DNA of 64,000 nt, from assembly GCA_963769715.1 (NCBI GenBank), contig CAVYNE010000031.1, forward strand, positions 248,001-312,000. Direction: 5' to 3'. This DNA comes from Palsa-504 sp963769715 (lineage in GTDB: Bacteria > Actinomycetota > Actinomycetes > Streptosporangiales > Streptosporangiaceae). Under the pieces are notes generated by a model. The model was not told where the DNA came from and did not search any database. It worked only from the letters and a program-made list of their open reading frames with translations. Position numbers and translations under genes: made by a program. Positions 44,498-52,962 of the stretch are shown in pieces; position 1 is the first letter of the stretch; every line of letters starts with the position of its first letter.

Positions 44498-44889
44498 CCC
44501 GGCTTGGCCTGGGTCGCTGCGCTGCGCGTGGCCGGGCCGGCGGCTGAAATCGGCTCGCCTCCCATGTCCGGGGCAACGGACACGAGCCGATCCCCCCCTC
44601 CGCCGGTCCCGGCCACCGCGCGCGCGTGCAGGGTGTTGGCCGCGAGTTCGCTGGCCATCAGCACGCAGTCATCGAGGAGGTCCGGCTCAAGGCCGACTCC
44701 CGAGACCGCGTCCCGGAACACCTGCCGCGCAACCGTGACACACGTCCCATCAGCTGGAAGTGGCCACGCGTGACATGAGCCCACGTGCACGCCTCGCAAG
44801 CCATTGATGCCCTGCTGCCTCATACCTGGTGCCTCCGGCAGATCACCCGACATAAGGCCATCGGCAGGAGGGGTGCCGTCGGCGATCAC
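44494..44889 (-). pseudogene. Truncated histidine-kinase-like ATPase (anti-sigma/regulatory type)
   Basis: Residues 40-90 match the start of a HATPase_c-type regulatory ATPase (PLPADGTCVTVARQVFRD ... DDCVLMASELAANTLHA, the N-box). The G1/G2 ATP boxes that should follow are absent: the frame runs into Gly/Ala-rich sequence and stops at 44494. It would not bind ATP normally. Such ATPases often accompany XRE-DUF5753/DUF397 genes in streptomycetes. A shared palindrome 28 bases upstream links it to the XRE gene. Confidence 0.6.
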
Positions 44890-44916
44890 GTAAACATACG
44901 CGGATTTCGACTCTTT

Positions 44917-44933
44917 ATCTGTGAAACACAGAT
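44917..44933. promoter_or_regulatory. 17-base palindromic operator candidate, copy 1
   Basis: ATCTGTG-AAA-CACAGAT, perfectly palindromic with 7-base arms, 28 bases upstream of the truncated ATPase gene. It shares the ATYTGTG-N3-CRCARAT pattern with the site upstream of the XRE regulator gene (46449-46465). Confidence 0.55.
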
Positions 44934-45185
44934 TACGACTCAGCTGCCCCGCTTCGCAATATGGATGGTATGATTATTTCTGTAACAGTTCGGTACAGGC
45001 GCACCACAATGGGCATAACGGCTTTCTCGGACATACCGCGCTAAGTGTGCGGATTCTTGTGTGTGAACTGTCAACACCGTGGCGGACCGGTAGGTGTGTT
45101 AACTATGATGCGCACGAGATTCATGTGCTTCTCGTTGAGCTGAGATTATGGTGGTTTGTCAGTTTATATCCAATTTGACTGATCT
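44934..45185. other. AT-rich intergenic region
   Basis: About 250 bases of markedly lower GC than the surroundings, rich in TGTG/CACA steps and with no convincing gene. It lies between the truncated ATPase gene and a possible small-RNA/terminator region. Probably regulatory or foreign sequence. Confidence 0.4.
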
Positions 45186-45189
45186 TAGC

Positions 45190-45325
45190 TAGCCATTAAT
45201 TCGGCCGTCCGTGTACAGTCACGGGGTGGCAGGGTAAACCAGCCGGTTACCTGCTAGGCCTGGAGACAGGGCCGGCATCAAAGAAGGCCCCCCAGTGGCG
45301 GCATCCACCCGGGGGGCCTTTCCCT
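45190..45325 (+). ncRNA. Possible structured small RNA
   Basis: A TTGACT box (45175-45180) precedes a 130-base segment that can fold: GCAGGGTAAACC pairs with GGTTACCTGC (about 45229-45257), followed by an intrinsic terminator (45284-45320) and T-rich sequence. No reading frame fits. I do not recognise a known RNA family, and the -10 element is not clear. Confidence 0.3.
45284..45320. terminator. Intrinsic terminator, possibly bidirectional
   Basis: AAGGCCCCCC (45284-45293) pairs perfectly with GGGGGGCCTT (45311-45320), with an inner GTGG/CCAC extension. It lies 19 bases after the stop of the DUF397 gene on the minus strand and also fits the end of the possible plus-strand RNA. Confidence 0.75.
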
Positions 45326-45338
45326 TGTTTCGCTACAG

Positions 45339-45542
45339 CTATGTCAAGTCGTAACGGCCATCCTTCACGTCAGCCAGGAACGCGGCGAAAGCGTCCCGGC
45401 TGACGACGTGCGCACCGCCCTCGGGTCGTTTGCTGTCCCGGACTCCGGTCACGCCGTCCAGGTTGGCCGCGACCTCAACGCAGCCTCCGTTGTGCGAACT
45501 GCGGCGGGCCTTCCGCCAGATTGCCTGAGACAGGTCGGTCAT
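45339..45542 (-). CDS. DUF397 domain protein
   Basis: A 67-residue protein with the DUF397 pattern: WRKARRSSHNGGCVEVA, GVRDSKRP and a C-terminal FAAFLADVKDGRYDL. Small DUF397 proteins act with the neighbouring XRE-DUF5753 regulators in actinobacterial development-related loci (WhiJ/BldB-type systems). It starts two bases after the regulator's stop, so it is co-translated. A terminator follows its stop codon. Confidence 0.9.
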   Translation of the reverse strand: MTDLSQAIWRKARRSSHNGGCVEVAANLDGVTGVRDSKRPEGGAHVVSRDAFAAFLADVKDGRYDLT

Positions 45543-45544
45543 GA

Positions 45545-46396
45545 CTACTCCATTCGCTTCGCGAGACGTTCGAGGTAGCCGGTGGTGTCCGCAGGTTCAA
45601 GCGCGGCATCACTGGCACGCTCAAACGATTCGATGTATCCATGCACGGAATCGGACTTGCTCACCTCCTCGACCGAGTAATCGGTCTCCAGGAAGACGAG
45701 GCTCGGCTCGTCGTCACGGAAACCCAATATGTTGATCATGGAATGCATACCGGTGGGCGGTCCGTCCTCGAACCGCTGGACACGCAGTTGCACATTGCGC
45801 CGGGTACTCAGCGCGATCAGGTGCTCGATCTGCTCCCGGCGGTCTTCTCGCAGACCCCACCGGTAAAGCAAAGACGCCTCGGTGATCACGGCGCTGAACA
45901 TGGGGGCGGATCCGTCTGTCCGATCAAGGATCTCCTGCCGGCGCTTCCGGGATTCGAGCGCCTTGCGCCGGAATGAGGGCGGCCGCGGCCCGGCCCGCAT
46001 CAGCGCCTCCGTATAGGCCGGAATCTGCAAGAGCCCGGGCAGCACCAGTGGCATGAAGACGCGGATAGTGGTGGCGTCATTCTCGTAACCAGGGAACTCG
46101 CTGTCGAAGATCTCGGGGTACTCACGCCACCAGGGCCGGGCTCTGGCGCGGATGGCCAGGTCCTCGATTTCGTTTTTCTCTTCGCCTTCGATGCCGTATA
46201 TGCGGATAAGGTCCCTGATGTCGCTCATCTCGGGCCGTTTCCACTGGTTGGCCTCGAAGCGGCCGACCTTGCCGCGGCCCCAGTTCAGGATGTCGCAGGC
46301 GTGGTTGGCGGTGTAGCCAGTGCTGAGCCGCGCCTCGGTGAGCTGACGGGCAAGCCGACGTTTGGCGATGGTGGCGCCGTGGGCGTCATCGCTCAT
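45545..46396 (-). CDS. XRE-family regulator with DUF5753 domain
   Basis: A 283-residue regulator: an N-terminal helix-turn-helix (about 10-60, RRLARQLTEARLSTGYTANHACDILNW ... VGRFEANQWKRP) and the C-terminal DUF5753 region (FMPLVLPGLLQIPAYTEALMRAG, RKRRQEIL, TEASLLYRWG, VQLRVQRFEDG). The ATG at 46396 has AAGGGG upstream. It probably binds the palindrome at 46449-46465 and the similar one at 44917-44933. Paired with DUF397. Confidence 0.9.
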   Translation of the reverse strand: MSDDAHGATIAKRRLARQLTEARLSTGYTANHACDILNWGRGKVGRFEANQWKRPEMSDIRDLIRIYGIEGEEKNEIEDLAIRARARPWWREYPEIFDSEFPGYENDATTIRVFMPLVLPGLLQIPAYTEALMRAGPRPPSFRRKALESRKRRQEILDRTDGSAPMFSAVITEASLLYRWGLREDRREQIEHLIALSTRRNVQLRVQRFEDGPPTGMHSMINILGFRDDEPSLVFLETDYSVEEVSKSDSVHGYIESFERASDAALEPADTTGYLERLAKRME

Positions 46397-46448
46397 AGCG
46401 GCTTTCCCCTTCTTGACATGAGCCCCGCGATGCTTTACACGGTACCCA

Positions 46449-46465
46449 ATTTGTGATTCGCAAAT
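46449..46465. promoter_or_regulatory. 17-base palindromic operator candidate, copy 2
   Basis: ATTTGTG-ATT-CGCAAAT, arms paired at 6 of 7 positions, 53 bases upstream of the XRE gene. Same layout as copy 1 at 44917, suggesting autoregulation and a two-target regulon. Confidence 0.5.
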
Positions 46466-46486
46466 CAAGGTGCTTGTATACCCGAG

Positions 46487-46786
46487 TTAGGGGCTGAGAG
46501 CGGCGCCCGCGTCGAACTCTCCGTTGCGCGCTCCGTCCAGGAAGCACTCCCACTCGTGCCGGTCGAATACGAGTATCCGCTGGTCCGGATCGCCTGCCAC
46601 CCGCACCAGGACCCACTGGGAGTTAGCCGAGACGGCTTCCGGCTCGGAACCCGCGGGGTCTGAGCGGTCCGCGGGGTCTGAGCGCGCGAACGCGACCTCG
46701 ATCGTGCCGTCGCCGCGGCCGGAGCGCCGCCAGACCTGCGCGCCGAGATCGAGGCCGAGTCCGGAGACCGCGGGCTTGGGGGTCAC
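46487..46786 (-). CDS. Second DUF397-type protein
   Basis: A 99-residue protein from the GTG at 46786 (VTPKPAV), which overlaps the methyltransferase stop (GTGA). The DUF397-like body is VWRRSGRGDGTIEVAFA ... WVLVRVAGDPDQRILVFDRHEWECFLDGARNGEFD. It is somewhat divergent, lacking the N-terminal WRKSS. The overlap indicates co-translation with the DUF574 methyltransferase, so this locus has two DUF397 units each attached to a different partner. Confidence 0.8.
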   Translation of the reverse strand: MTPKPAVSGLGLDLGAQVWRRSGRGDGTIEVAFARSDPADRSDPAGSEPEAVSANSQWVLVRVAGDPDQRILVFDRHEWECFLDGARNGEFDAGAALSP

Positions 46787-47655
46787 GGTTTCCTGGCGAC
46801 GCCGCAGTAGAGCCACCGCGCCCCGTCGCTGTCCGCGAGCACGGGGTCCTCGGCACCCCAGACCCCGGTGTAACAGATGGCGGGCGGAGCGCCCCCGTAA
46901 GGCGGGACCATCTCCAGGCCGCCGAAGAACCGGGCGATCGCGTCCTTGGACCGGAAGTGCAGTTGCTCGGTGGCGTGGTCGAAGACGGCGCGGAACCGCT
47001 CGGTCGTCACCGGCGGCTTGTAGTCGTCGGTCAGGTGTGAAAGCGCCACGAAACTGCCGGGCGCAATGGCGCTCACGTACTTTCCGACCAGTCCCCAGGG
47101 ATCTGAGTGGTCGGACACGAACATCATGACCGCGGTCAGCAGCAGCCCGGTAGGCTCGCCGAAGTCAATAAGCTCGTTAAGATCGGGATCACCCAGGATC
47201 GCATCTGGTTCCCGCAGGTCAGCGCAGATTACGCGGGTCGATCTGTCGTCGGCGAGCAGGCGGCCGCCTTGCTCGGCAACCATGGGGTCGTTGTCAACGT
47301 AGACCACCCGGGCGCCCGGGATGACCTGCTGGACTACCTCGTGGGTGTTACCGACCGTCGGCAGGCCCGAGCCTATGTCGATGAACTGCCGAACGCCGTG
47401 CTGGGCGATCCACTTCGCGGCGCGCTGGTGAAAGCCCCGGTTGGACCAGGCGCAATCTCTGATCTCCGGCACCACGCCCAGAATCCGCTCGGCCGCCTCG
47501 ACGTCGGAGTCGAAGTGGTTGTCGCCCCGCAGCATGTAGTCGTATATGCGAGCCGGGCCGGCTTGCTGACATCCAACCCGGCTGGCGCACGAGGGCTCTG
47601 AGCCACCACGTCTCCAACCCATCCGGCCACACTGACAGCTATCAGTTTTGCACAT
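46783..47655 (-). CDS. DUF574 (SAM-dependent) methyltransferase
   Basis: A protein of up to 290 residues. Homology to the actinobacterial DUF574 family starts near PARIYDYMLRGDNHFDSD and includes the SAM site FIDIGSGLPTVGNTHEV, VVYVDNDPMV and FVALSHLTDD. The start is uncertain: the ATG at 47655 gives an unusual Cys-rich lead (MCKTDSCQCGRM), while the ATG at 47622 gives a normal length. Neither has a clear ribosome site. A perfect 16-base palindrome lies just upstream. Targets are unknown. Confidence 0.85.
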   Translation of the reverse strand: MCKTDSCQCGRMGWRRGGSEPSCASRVGCQQAGPARIYDYMLRGDNHFDSDVEAAERILGVVPEIRDCAWSNRGFHQRAAKWIAQHGVRQFIDIGSGLPTVGNTHEVVQQVIPGARVVYVDNDPMVAEQGGRLLADDRSTRVICADLREPDAILGDPDLNELIDFGEPTGLLLTAVMMFVSDHSDPWGLVGKYVSAIAPGSFVALSHLTDDYKPPVTTERFRAVFDHATEQLHFRSKDAIARFFGGLEMVPPYGGAPPAICYTGVWGAEDPVLADSDGARWLYCGVARKP

Positions 47656-47660
47656 GATTC

Positions 47661-47676
47661 GCAGTTCGCGAACTGC
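47661..47676. promoter_or_regulatory. 16-base perfect palindrome upstream of the methyltransferase gene
   Basis: GCAGTTCGCGAACTGC, six bases before the 47655 ATG. A likely operator. It differs in sequence from the two 17-base sites in this locus. Confidence 0.4.
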
Positions 47677-47743
47677 ACCATCTATTTTCCCGGCTGGCTT
47701 TCACGGCTCGCCGGACGTGACCGGAGAGTAAGGGTTATGGATC

Positions 47744-50700
47744 CTACGGCGGCGTCGAGCCTGGGTCGGCCGCAGCTTCCAGGTCGCCTTCTTGGTCTAG
47801 GTAGATCTGGCGCAACTGGTCCAGGGTCTTGGCGTCGGGGGACTCCCAGAGGCCGCGCGAGGCGGCTTCCAGCAGGCGTTCGGTGATGCCGCGCAGCGCC
47901 CAGGGATTGGCGCGCTGCATGAACGAGCGGGTCTCGGAGTCGAAGACGTAGGAGACGGCTAGCTGCTCGTACATCCAGTCCGGGACCACGCCGGCGGTGG
48001 CGTCGTAGCCGAACAGGTAGTCCACGGTCGCGGCGAGCTCGAAGGCGCCCTTGTAGCCGTGCCGGCGCATCGCCGCGATCCACCGCGGGTTCACCACCCG
48101 GGACCGGAACACGCGCCGGGTCTCCTCGGCCAGCGTGCGCGTCTTCGGCGCGTCAGGAACGGCCGAGTCGCCGATGTAGGCGGCGGGATTACGGCCGGTC
48201 AGGGAGCGGACCATGGCGACCATGCCGCCGTGGTACTGGAAGTAGTCGTCGGAGTCGGCGATGTCGTGCTCGCGGGTGTCGACGTTCTTGGCCGCCACCG
48301 CGATCCGGCGGAACGCGCCCTCCATGTCCGGCCGGGCGTTCACGCCGTCGAGCCCGCGGCCGTAGGCGTAGCCGCCCCAGACCGCGTACACCTCGGCCAG
48401 GTCGGCGTCGTCCCGCCAGTTCCGCGCGTCGATCAGCGGGAGCAGGCCGGCGCCGTACGCGCCGGGTTTGGATCCGAAGATGCGGGTCGTCGCGCGGCGC
48501 CAGTCACCGTGCCGGGCCTGGTCGGCCAGGGCGTGCGCGCGCAGGTAGTTGGATTCAGGGGGCTCATCAAGCATGGCGATCGCGCCCATGGCGTCGTCCA
48601 GCAGCGCGATCACGTGCGGGAACGCGTCGCGGAAGAACCCGGAGATGCGCAGCGTGACGTCGATCCTGGGCCGGCCGAGTTCGGTCAGCGGGACGATCTC
48701 GAAGCCGGTGACCCGGCGCGACGCGTCGTCCCACACCGGGCGGCAGCCGATGAGCGCCAGCACCTCGGCGATGTCGTCGCCCTGCGTGCGCATGGCGGAG
48801 GTGCCCCAGACGGTCAGGCCCACGCAGCGCGGGTACTCCCCCTCGTCCGCCAGGTGCCGGGCCAGCAGCGAGTCCGCCAGGGCCAGGCCGGTCTGGAAGG
48901 AGGTGCGGGACGGGATGGCCTTCGGGTCGACCGAGTAGAAGTTGCGGCCGGTCGGCAGCACGTTGACCAGGCCTCTCGTTGGCGATCCCGAGGGGCCGGC
49001 GGGGACGTAGCCGCCGTCGAGCGCGTGCAGCACCGCGGCGATCTCGCCGGTCGTGGCGCGCAAACGCGGCACCAACTCGGCGCAGGCGAACTCAAGTACG
49101 CGAGTGACGGCGGGGATGCTCGCGGCTATCTCGGGGACGCGGGTGGCGTCCCAGTTGGTGGCGGCGATGGCCTCGACGAGCTCGCGAGCGGTGCGCTCGT
49201 AACGGTCGGTGTCGGCGCGGGGGGCGTTCTCGCCTTCGGGGAGGCCTAGGGCGGCGCGGAGGCCGGGGAGGGCGCCCCAGTGGGCGCTCCAGAGCTGGGG
49301 GGCGCGCAGGATGACCAGGACCAGGTTGACCAGGGCCTCGCCGTCCGGGGCGGCGCCGAGGATGTGCAGGCCGTCGCGGATCGCGGCGTCCTTGATCTCA
49401 CACAGGTAGCCGTCGATGTGCAGCACGAACTCGTCGAATTCGGCCGAACCGGGCTGGGCGTCGACGCCCAGGTCGTGGTGCAGGTGGGCGGCTTCGATCA
49501 GGGACCAGATCTGCGCCCGCAGGGCGGGCAGCTTGTCCGGGTCGAGCGCGGCCACGGTGGCGTGCTCGTCGAGCAGCTGCTCGAGCTTGGCCATCTCGCC
49601 GTAGGTGTCGGCCCGCGCCATCGGCGGCACCAGGTGGTCCACGATCACCGCGTGGGCGCGCCGCTTGGCCTGGGTCCCCTCCCCCGGGTCGTTGACGATG
49701 AACGGGTACACCAGCGGCAGGTCGCCGAGTACCGCATCCGGCGCGCACTGCGCCGACAGGCCGAGGCCCTTGCCGGGCAGCCACTCCAGCGTGCCGTGCT
49801 TGCCCAGGTGCACGATCGCGTCGGCGCCGAAGTCCTCGGCCAGCCACCGGTAGGCGGCCAGATAGTGGTGCGAAGGCGGCAGGTCGGGATCGTGGTAGAT
49901 CGCGACCGGGTTCTCGCCGAAACCGCGCGGCGGCTGGATCATCAGCACCACATGGCCGAACCGCAGGCAGGCAAGCACGATGTCGCCGGACTCCTCGTCG
50001 GTGTACAGCTCACCCGGCGGGGCGCCCCAGTGGGAGCGGACGGAAGAACCGAGCTCGTTCGGCAAATTCTCGAAATAACGGAGGTAAGCGGCGAGCGGGA
50101 CCCGGGCCGGGGCGGCGCGGAGCTGGTCTTCTGTGAGCCACTCGGTGTCGTGGCCGCCGGCCGCGATCAGCGTGTGGATCAGCGTGTCGCCGTCCTCGGG
50201 GAAACCGTCGCCGAGGTCATAGCCGGCCTCGCGCATGGCCCGCAGCAGCGCCACGGCGGAGGCCGGAGTGTCCAGGCCGACCGCGTTGCCCACCCGGGCG
50301 TGCTTGGTGGGATAGGAGGAAAGCATGATCGCGACGCGCTTGGCGGCGTTCGGGGTGGCGGCCAGGCGGGCATGCCGGACGGCGATACCGGCCAGCCGGG
50401 CGGCGCGCTCGGGGTCGGCGGCGTAGCGGGGTATCCCGTCCGGGCCTTCCTCCTTGAACGAGAACGGCACGGTGATCAGGCGGCCGTCGAACTCGGGGAT
50501 AGCCACCTGCATCGCGGCGTCGATCGGGGCCAGCGCGGCGTTCGAGGCCTCCCACTGCGCACGCGAGCTGGTCAGGCACAGGCCCTGCAGCACCGGCACG
50601 TCCAGGCTGGCCAGCACGCCCGGGTCCCAGTCGCTCTCCCCGGTGGCGTCGCCAGTCGCATTACCCGGGGCCGAGCCGCCGGCCGCCAGCACGGTGGTGA

Positions 50701-51382
50701 TCACCGCGCCGGCCGGGGCGAGCAGGTCGGCCAGTCCGGCGTCAGCCCCTCCGGGCGAGCCCCCTTCCAGCGAGTCACGGCGGAGGGAGCCGCAGAAGAC
50801 AGGAAGGGGTTTGGCGCCGTGTCCGGCCAGGGCGGCGCAGAGGGCGTCGACGAAGGCGGTGTTCCCGGACAGTTCGTGTGCGCGGTAGAACACGACGGCC
50901 ACCACCGGGCCGTCCGCGGGCCCGGGCCCGGGCACCTGGTGGATCCCGTAGGCGGGCATCGGGCGCGGGGGGTCGAAGCCCTCGCCGGTGAGGAAGACGG
51001 TATCGGACAGGAAGCGGGCCAGCTCACGCAGGTTCTCCGGGCCGCCTTCGCGCAGGTAGCCGAGGGCTTGCGTGGCCACGCCCGCGGGCACCGTGGACAG
51101 CGCCATCAGCTCGGCGTCCGGGCTGGCCTCGCCGCCCAGGGCGACCAGCGGCCGGTTCGCGGGCCCGGTGGCGGCTAGCGCGGCGGTGAGCGCGGCGACG
51201 CCCTCGGGCCAGGCCTTCCGGCCGCCGAGCAGCCTGAGCAGCACGAGGTCGGCCCGGCCCGCCAGCTCGGCTGCCTCGGCGGGCGTGGTTCTGGCCGGGT
51301 TGGCAGTGAGGTAGCCGGCCCCGGAGGCCGCCGCCGCGAGCAGTTCGGTGTCGGCGGTGGAAACCAATGCAATGGTGAGCAC
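47744..51382 (-). CDS. cobN: Cobaltochelatase large subunit CobN
   Basis: A 1212-residue CobN/BchH-type chelatase. Recognisable blocks: LFENLPNE-like YFENLPNELGSSVRSHWG, LVYPFIVNDPGEGTQAKRRAHAV, HLGKHGTLEWLPGKGLGLS and GGYAYGRGLDG, DSDDYFQYHGGM. It inserts cobalt into a corrin or precorrin ring with the ChlI-ChlD-type subunit encoded at 31784-33961. It stands alone, about 14 kb from the operon, and no cobalamin riboswitch is visible upstream. Length is slightly short of Pseudomonas CobN (about 1270). Confidence 0.95.
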   Translation of the reverse strand: MLTIALVSTADTELLAAAASGAGYLTANPARTTPAEAAELAGRADLVLLRLLGGRKAWPEGVAALTAALAATGPANRPLVALGGEASPDAELMALSTVPAGVATQALGYLREGGPENLRELARFLSDTVFLTGEGFDPPRPMPAYGIHQVPGPGPADGPVVAVVFYRAHELSGNTAFVDALCAALAGHGAKPLPVFCGSLRRDSLEGGSPGGADAGLADLLAPAGAVITTVLAAGGSAPGNATGDATGESDWDPGVLASLDVPVLQGLCLTSSRAQWEASNAALAPIDAAMQVAIPEFDGRLITVPFSFKEEGPDGIPRYAADPERAARLAGIAVRHARLAATPNAAKRVAIMLSSYPTKHARVGNAVGLDTPASAVALLRAMREAGYDLGDGFPEDGDTLIHTLIAAGGHDTEWLTEDQLRAAPARVPLAAYLRYFENLPNELGSSVRSHWGAPPGELYTDEESGDIVLACLRFGHVVLMIQPPRGFGENPVAIYHDPDLPPSHHYLAAYRWLAEDFGADAIVHLGKHGTLEWLPGKGLGLSAQCAPDAVLGDLPLVYPFIVNDPGEGTQAKRRAHAVIVDHLVPPMARADTYGEMAKLEQLLDEHATVAALDPDKLPALRAQIWSLIEAAHLHHDLGVDAQPGSAEFDEFVLHIDGYLCEIKDAAIRDGLHILGAAPDGEALVNLVLVILRAPQLWSAHWGALPGLRAALGLPEGENAPRADTDRYERTARELVEAIAATNWDATRVPEIAASIPAVTRVLEFACAELVPRLRATTGEIAAVLHALDGGYVPAGPSGSPTRGLVNVLPTGRNFYSVDPKAIPSRTSFQTGLALADSLLARHLADEGEYPRCVGLTVWGTSAMRTQGDDIAEVLALIGCRPVWDDASRRVTGFEIVPLTELGRPRIDVTLRISGFFRDAFPHVIALLDDAMGAIAMLDEPPESNYLRAHALADQARHGDWRRATTRIFGSKPGAYGAGLLPLIDARNWRDDADLAEVYAVWGGYAYGRGLDGVNARPDMEGAFRRIAVAAKNVDTREHDIADSDDYFQYHGGMVAMVRSLTGRNPAAYIGDSAVPDAPKTRTLAEETRRVFRSRVVNPRWIAAMRRHGYKGAFELAATVDYLFGYDATAGVVPDWMYEQLAVSYVFDSETRSFMQRANPWALRGITERLLEAASRGLWESPDAKTLDQLRQIYLDQEGDLEAAADPGSTPP

Positions 51383-51488
51383 TCACCGATACTGCCATGC
51401 TGGGCGACAGCGAACTCGCGGAACACTCACAGGCGGCGTACAGGGTGAGCGTGGTGATGTCCAAGCCCCCAGACGCACTCTTACCGGT

Positions 51489-52127
51489 ATGAACAACACG
51501 TATGGCACCCCGGCCGGGGGCTACGGCAGCCCTCCGGCCGATCCCTCTTTGACACAGCATCCTCCTTCGGCCCGCAACAAGCGGTTGTTCCGCTGGGGCG
51601 CTGGCGTTACCCTGGCCGGCTTCCTCGCAGGCGGCGGGATCGCCCTGGCGGCGGTGTCTGGGGGTTCTGCGGTCGGCCCAGCGGCGGCCAGTTCGGCGGC
51701 CAACCTCCAGGCGGCCGACCTGAACTCCGCGCTCAGCACCGCGGCCAGCAGCACGTCTACGGTTGCTCCGGCCCGCGTCCGGTGGGCGCTGGGGCGGCTG
51801 CGCCGTCTCGGCGGCGTCGACGGGACGGTGACGTTCCACAACAAGACCGGTTTCCACACGGTCTCGTTCGAGCGAGGCACCGTCCAGTCGGTGAGCGGCA
51901 GCGACGTGGTGATCAAGGCGGCGGACGGCATCACCTGGAGCTGGCAGATCGTCAGTAACACAGTGGTCAGGAAGAATGCCGCCAAGACCACGACGAGCGC
52001 GCTGTCAGCAGGCGAAACAGTGTTCGCTGGGGGCCCGGTGGTCAGCGGGGCCAGGGACGCCCGGCTGATCATCATCAGGGCGTCAGGACCTTCTGGATCT
52101 GAATCGGCTCAGACATCGTTGAGCTGA
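51489..52127 (+). CDS. Membrane-anchored DUF5666-like protein
   Basis: A 212-residue protein: a Pro/Gly-rich cytosolic start, one membrane segment (about 37-57), an Ala/Ser-rich stretch, then an OB-like beta domain typical of DUF5666 (GVDGTVTFHNKTGFHTVSFERGTVQSVSGSDVVIKAADGITW in short strands, ending VFAGGPVVSGARDARLII). Probably an extracytoplasmic sensor or wall-associated protein. It precedes the two-component system and is divergent from cobN. Confidence 0.7.
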   Translation: MNNTYGTPAGGYGSPPADPSLTQHPPSARNKRLFRWGAGVTLAGFLAGGGIALAAVSGGSAVGPAAASSAANLQAADLNSALSTAASSTSTVAPARVRWALGRLRRLGGVDGTVTFHNKTGFHTVSFERGTVQSVSGSDVVIKAADGITWSWQIVSNTVVRKNAAKTTTSALSAGETVFAGGPVVSGARDARLIIIRASGPSGSESAQTSLS

Positions 52128-52224
52128 TCAGCGACGCATGCGGCGGCGTGCCCGGGACCGGGCGCGCCGCGTCATGCTGGGAACTTCGATACGCACGATA
52201 CGGCACAATGAAACGTGAGAGGCC

Positions 52225-52962
52225 ATGGCTGACGGAGACCGAATCCCCAAGGTGCTCGTCGTCGACGACGAGCCGAACATCCGTGAGCTCGTCGAGGTCG
52301 CGCTCAAGTTCCATGGCTGCGCGGTCGCCGTCAGCGCCAGCGCCAGGGACGCGCTGCACCAGGCGGAGACCTACGAGCCGGACCTGATGATCCTCGATGT
52401 CATGCTGCCCGACATGGACGGTTTCGAGGTCTGCCGCACGCTGCGGTCCGAGGGCAACGACGTCCCGGTCATCTTCCTGACCGCGCGGGACACCACCTCG
52501 GACACAATCCGCGGGCTCACGCTGGGCGGCGACGACTACGTGACCAAGCCGTTCTCGGTCGAGGCGCTGGTGGCCAGGGTCCGGGCGGTGCTGCGGCGCA
52601 CCAAGCGTACGGCCGGCGGCGACGGTCCGCCAGAGGACGCCGCCATGCTGGCCGTCGGGGACCTGGAGCTGGACGAAGAGCACTGGGTGGTGCGGCGCGG
52701 CGGGACTCAGGTGGAGCTCTCGCCGACGGAGTTCCGGCTGCTCGCGTACCTGATGCGTAACCAGGGGCGGATGCTGACCAGGCAGCAGCTGCTCGAGAAC
52801 GTGTGGGGCTGGGAGTTCGCCGGCCAGTCCCAGGTCGTGGAGACCTACGTCAGCTACCTGCGCCGCAAGCTCGACCCGCTCGGCCCGCCGCTGATCCACA
52901 CCCAGCGTGGCGTCGGCTACAGCCTGCGCCCGCCACCGGAGACGGAACGCGCGATCCGATGA
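52225..52962 (+). CDS. OmpR-family response regulator
   Basis: A 245-residue regulator. The receiver has D14/D15, phospho-acceptor D58 (LILDVMLPDMDG), T86 and K108. The C-terminal winged helix (about 140-235) shows LSPTEFRLLAYLMRNQGRML, VETYVSYLRRKLD and RGVGYSLR. It overlaps the kinase gene by four bases (ATGA). Resembles actinobacterial TcrA/MprA-type regulators. Targets may include the neighbouring envelope genes. Confidence 0.95.
   Translation: MADGDRIPKVLVVDDEPNIRELVEVALKFHGCAVAVSASARDALHQAETYEPDLMILDVMLPDMDGFEVCRTLRSEGNDVPVIFLTARDTTSDTIRGLTLGGDDYVTKPFSVEALVARVRAVLRRTKRTAGGDGPPEDAAMLAVGDLELDEEHWVVRRGGTQVELSPTEFRLLAYLMRNQGRMLTRQQLLENVWGWEFAGQSQVVETYVSYLRRKLDPLGPPLIHTQRGVGYSLRPPPETERAIR

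Noticed and set aside
44934..45185. Small coding genes in the AT-rich region
   Set aside because: Open frames here are short, lack ribosome sites and do not show high third-position GC.
49280..51178. 632-residue plus-strand open frame opposite cobN
   Set aside because: Antisense shadow of a clear CobN; composition is typical of out-of-frame high-GC DNA.
51383..51488. Second cobalamin riboswitch upstream of cobN
   Set aside because: No B12-box or GCCACTG-like core is present in this short interval.
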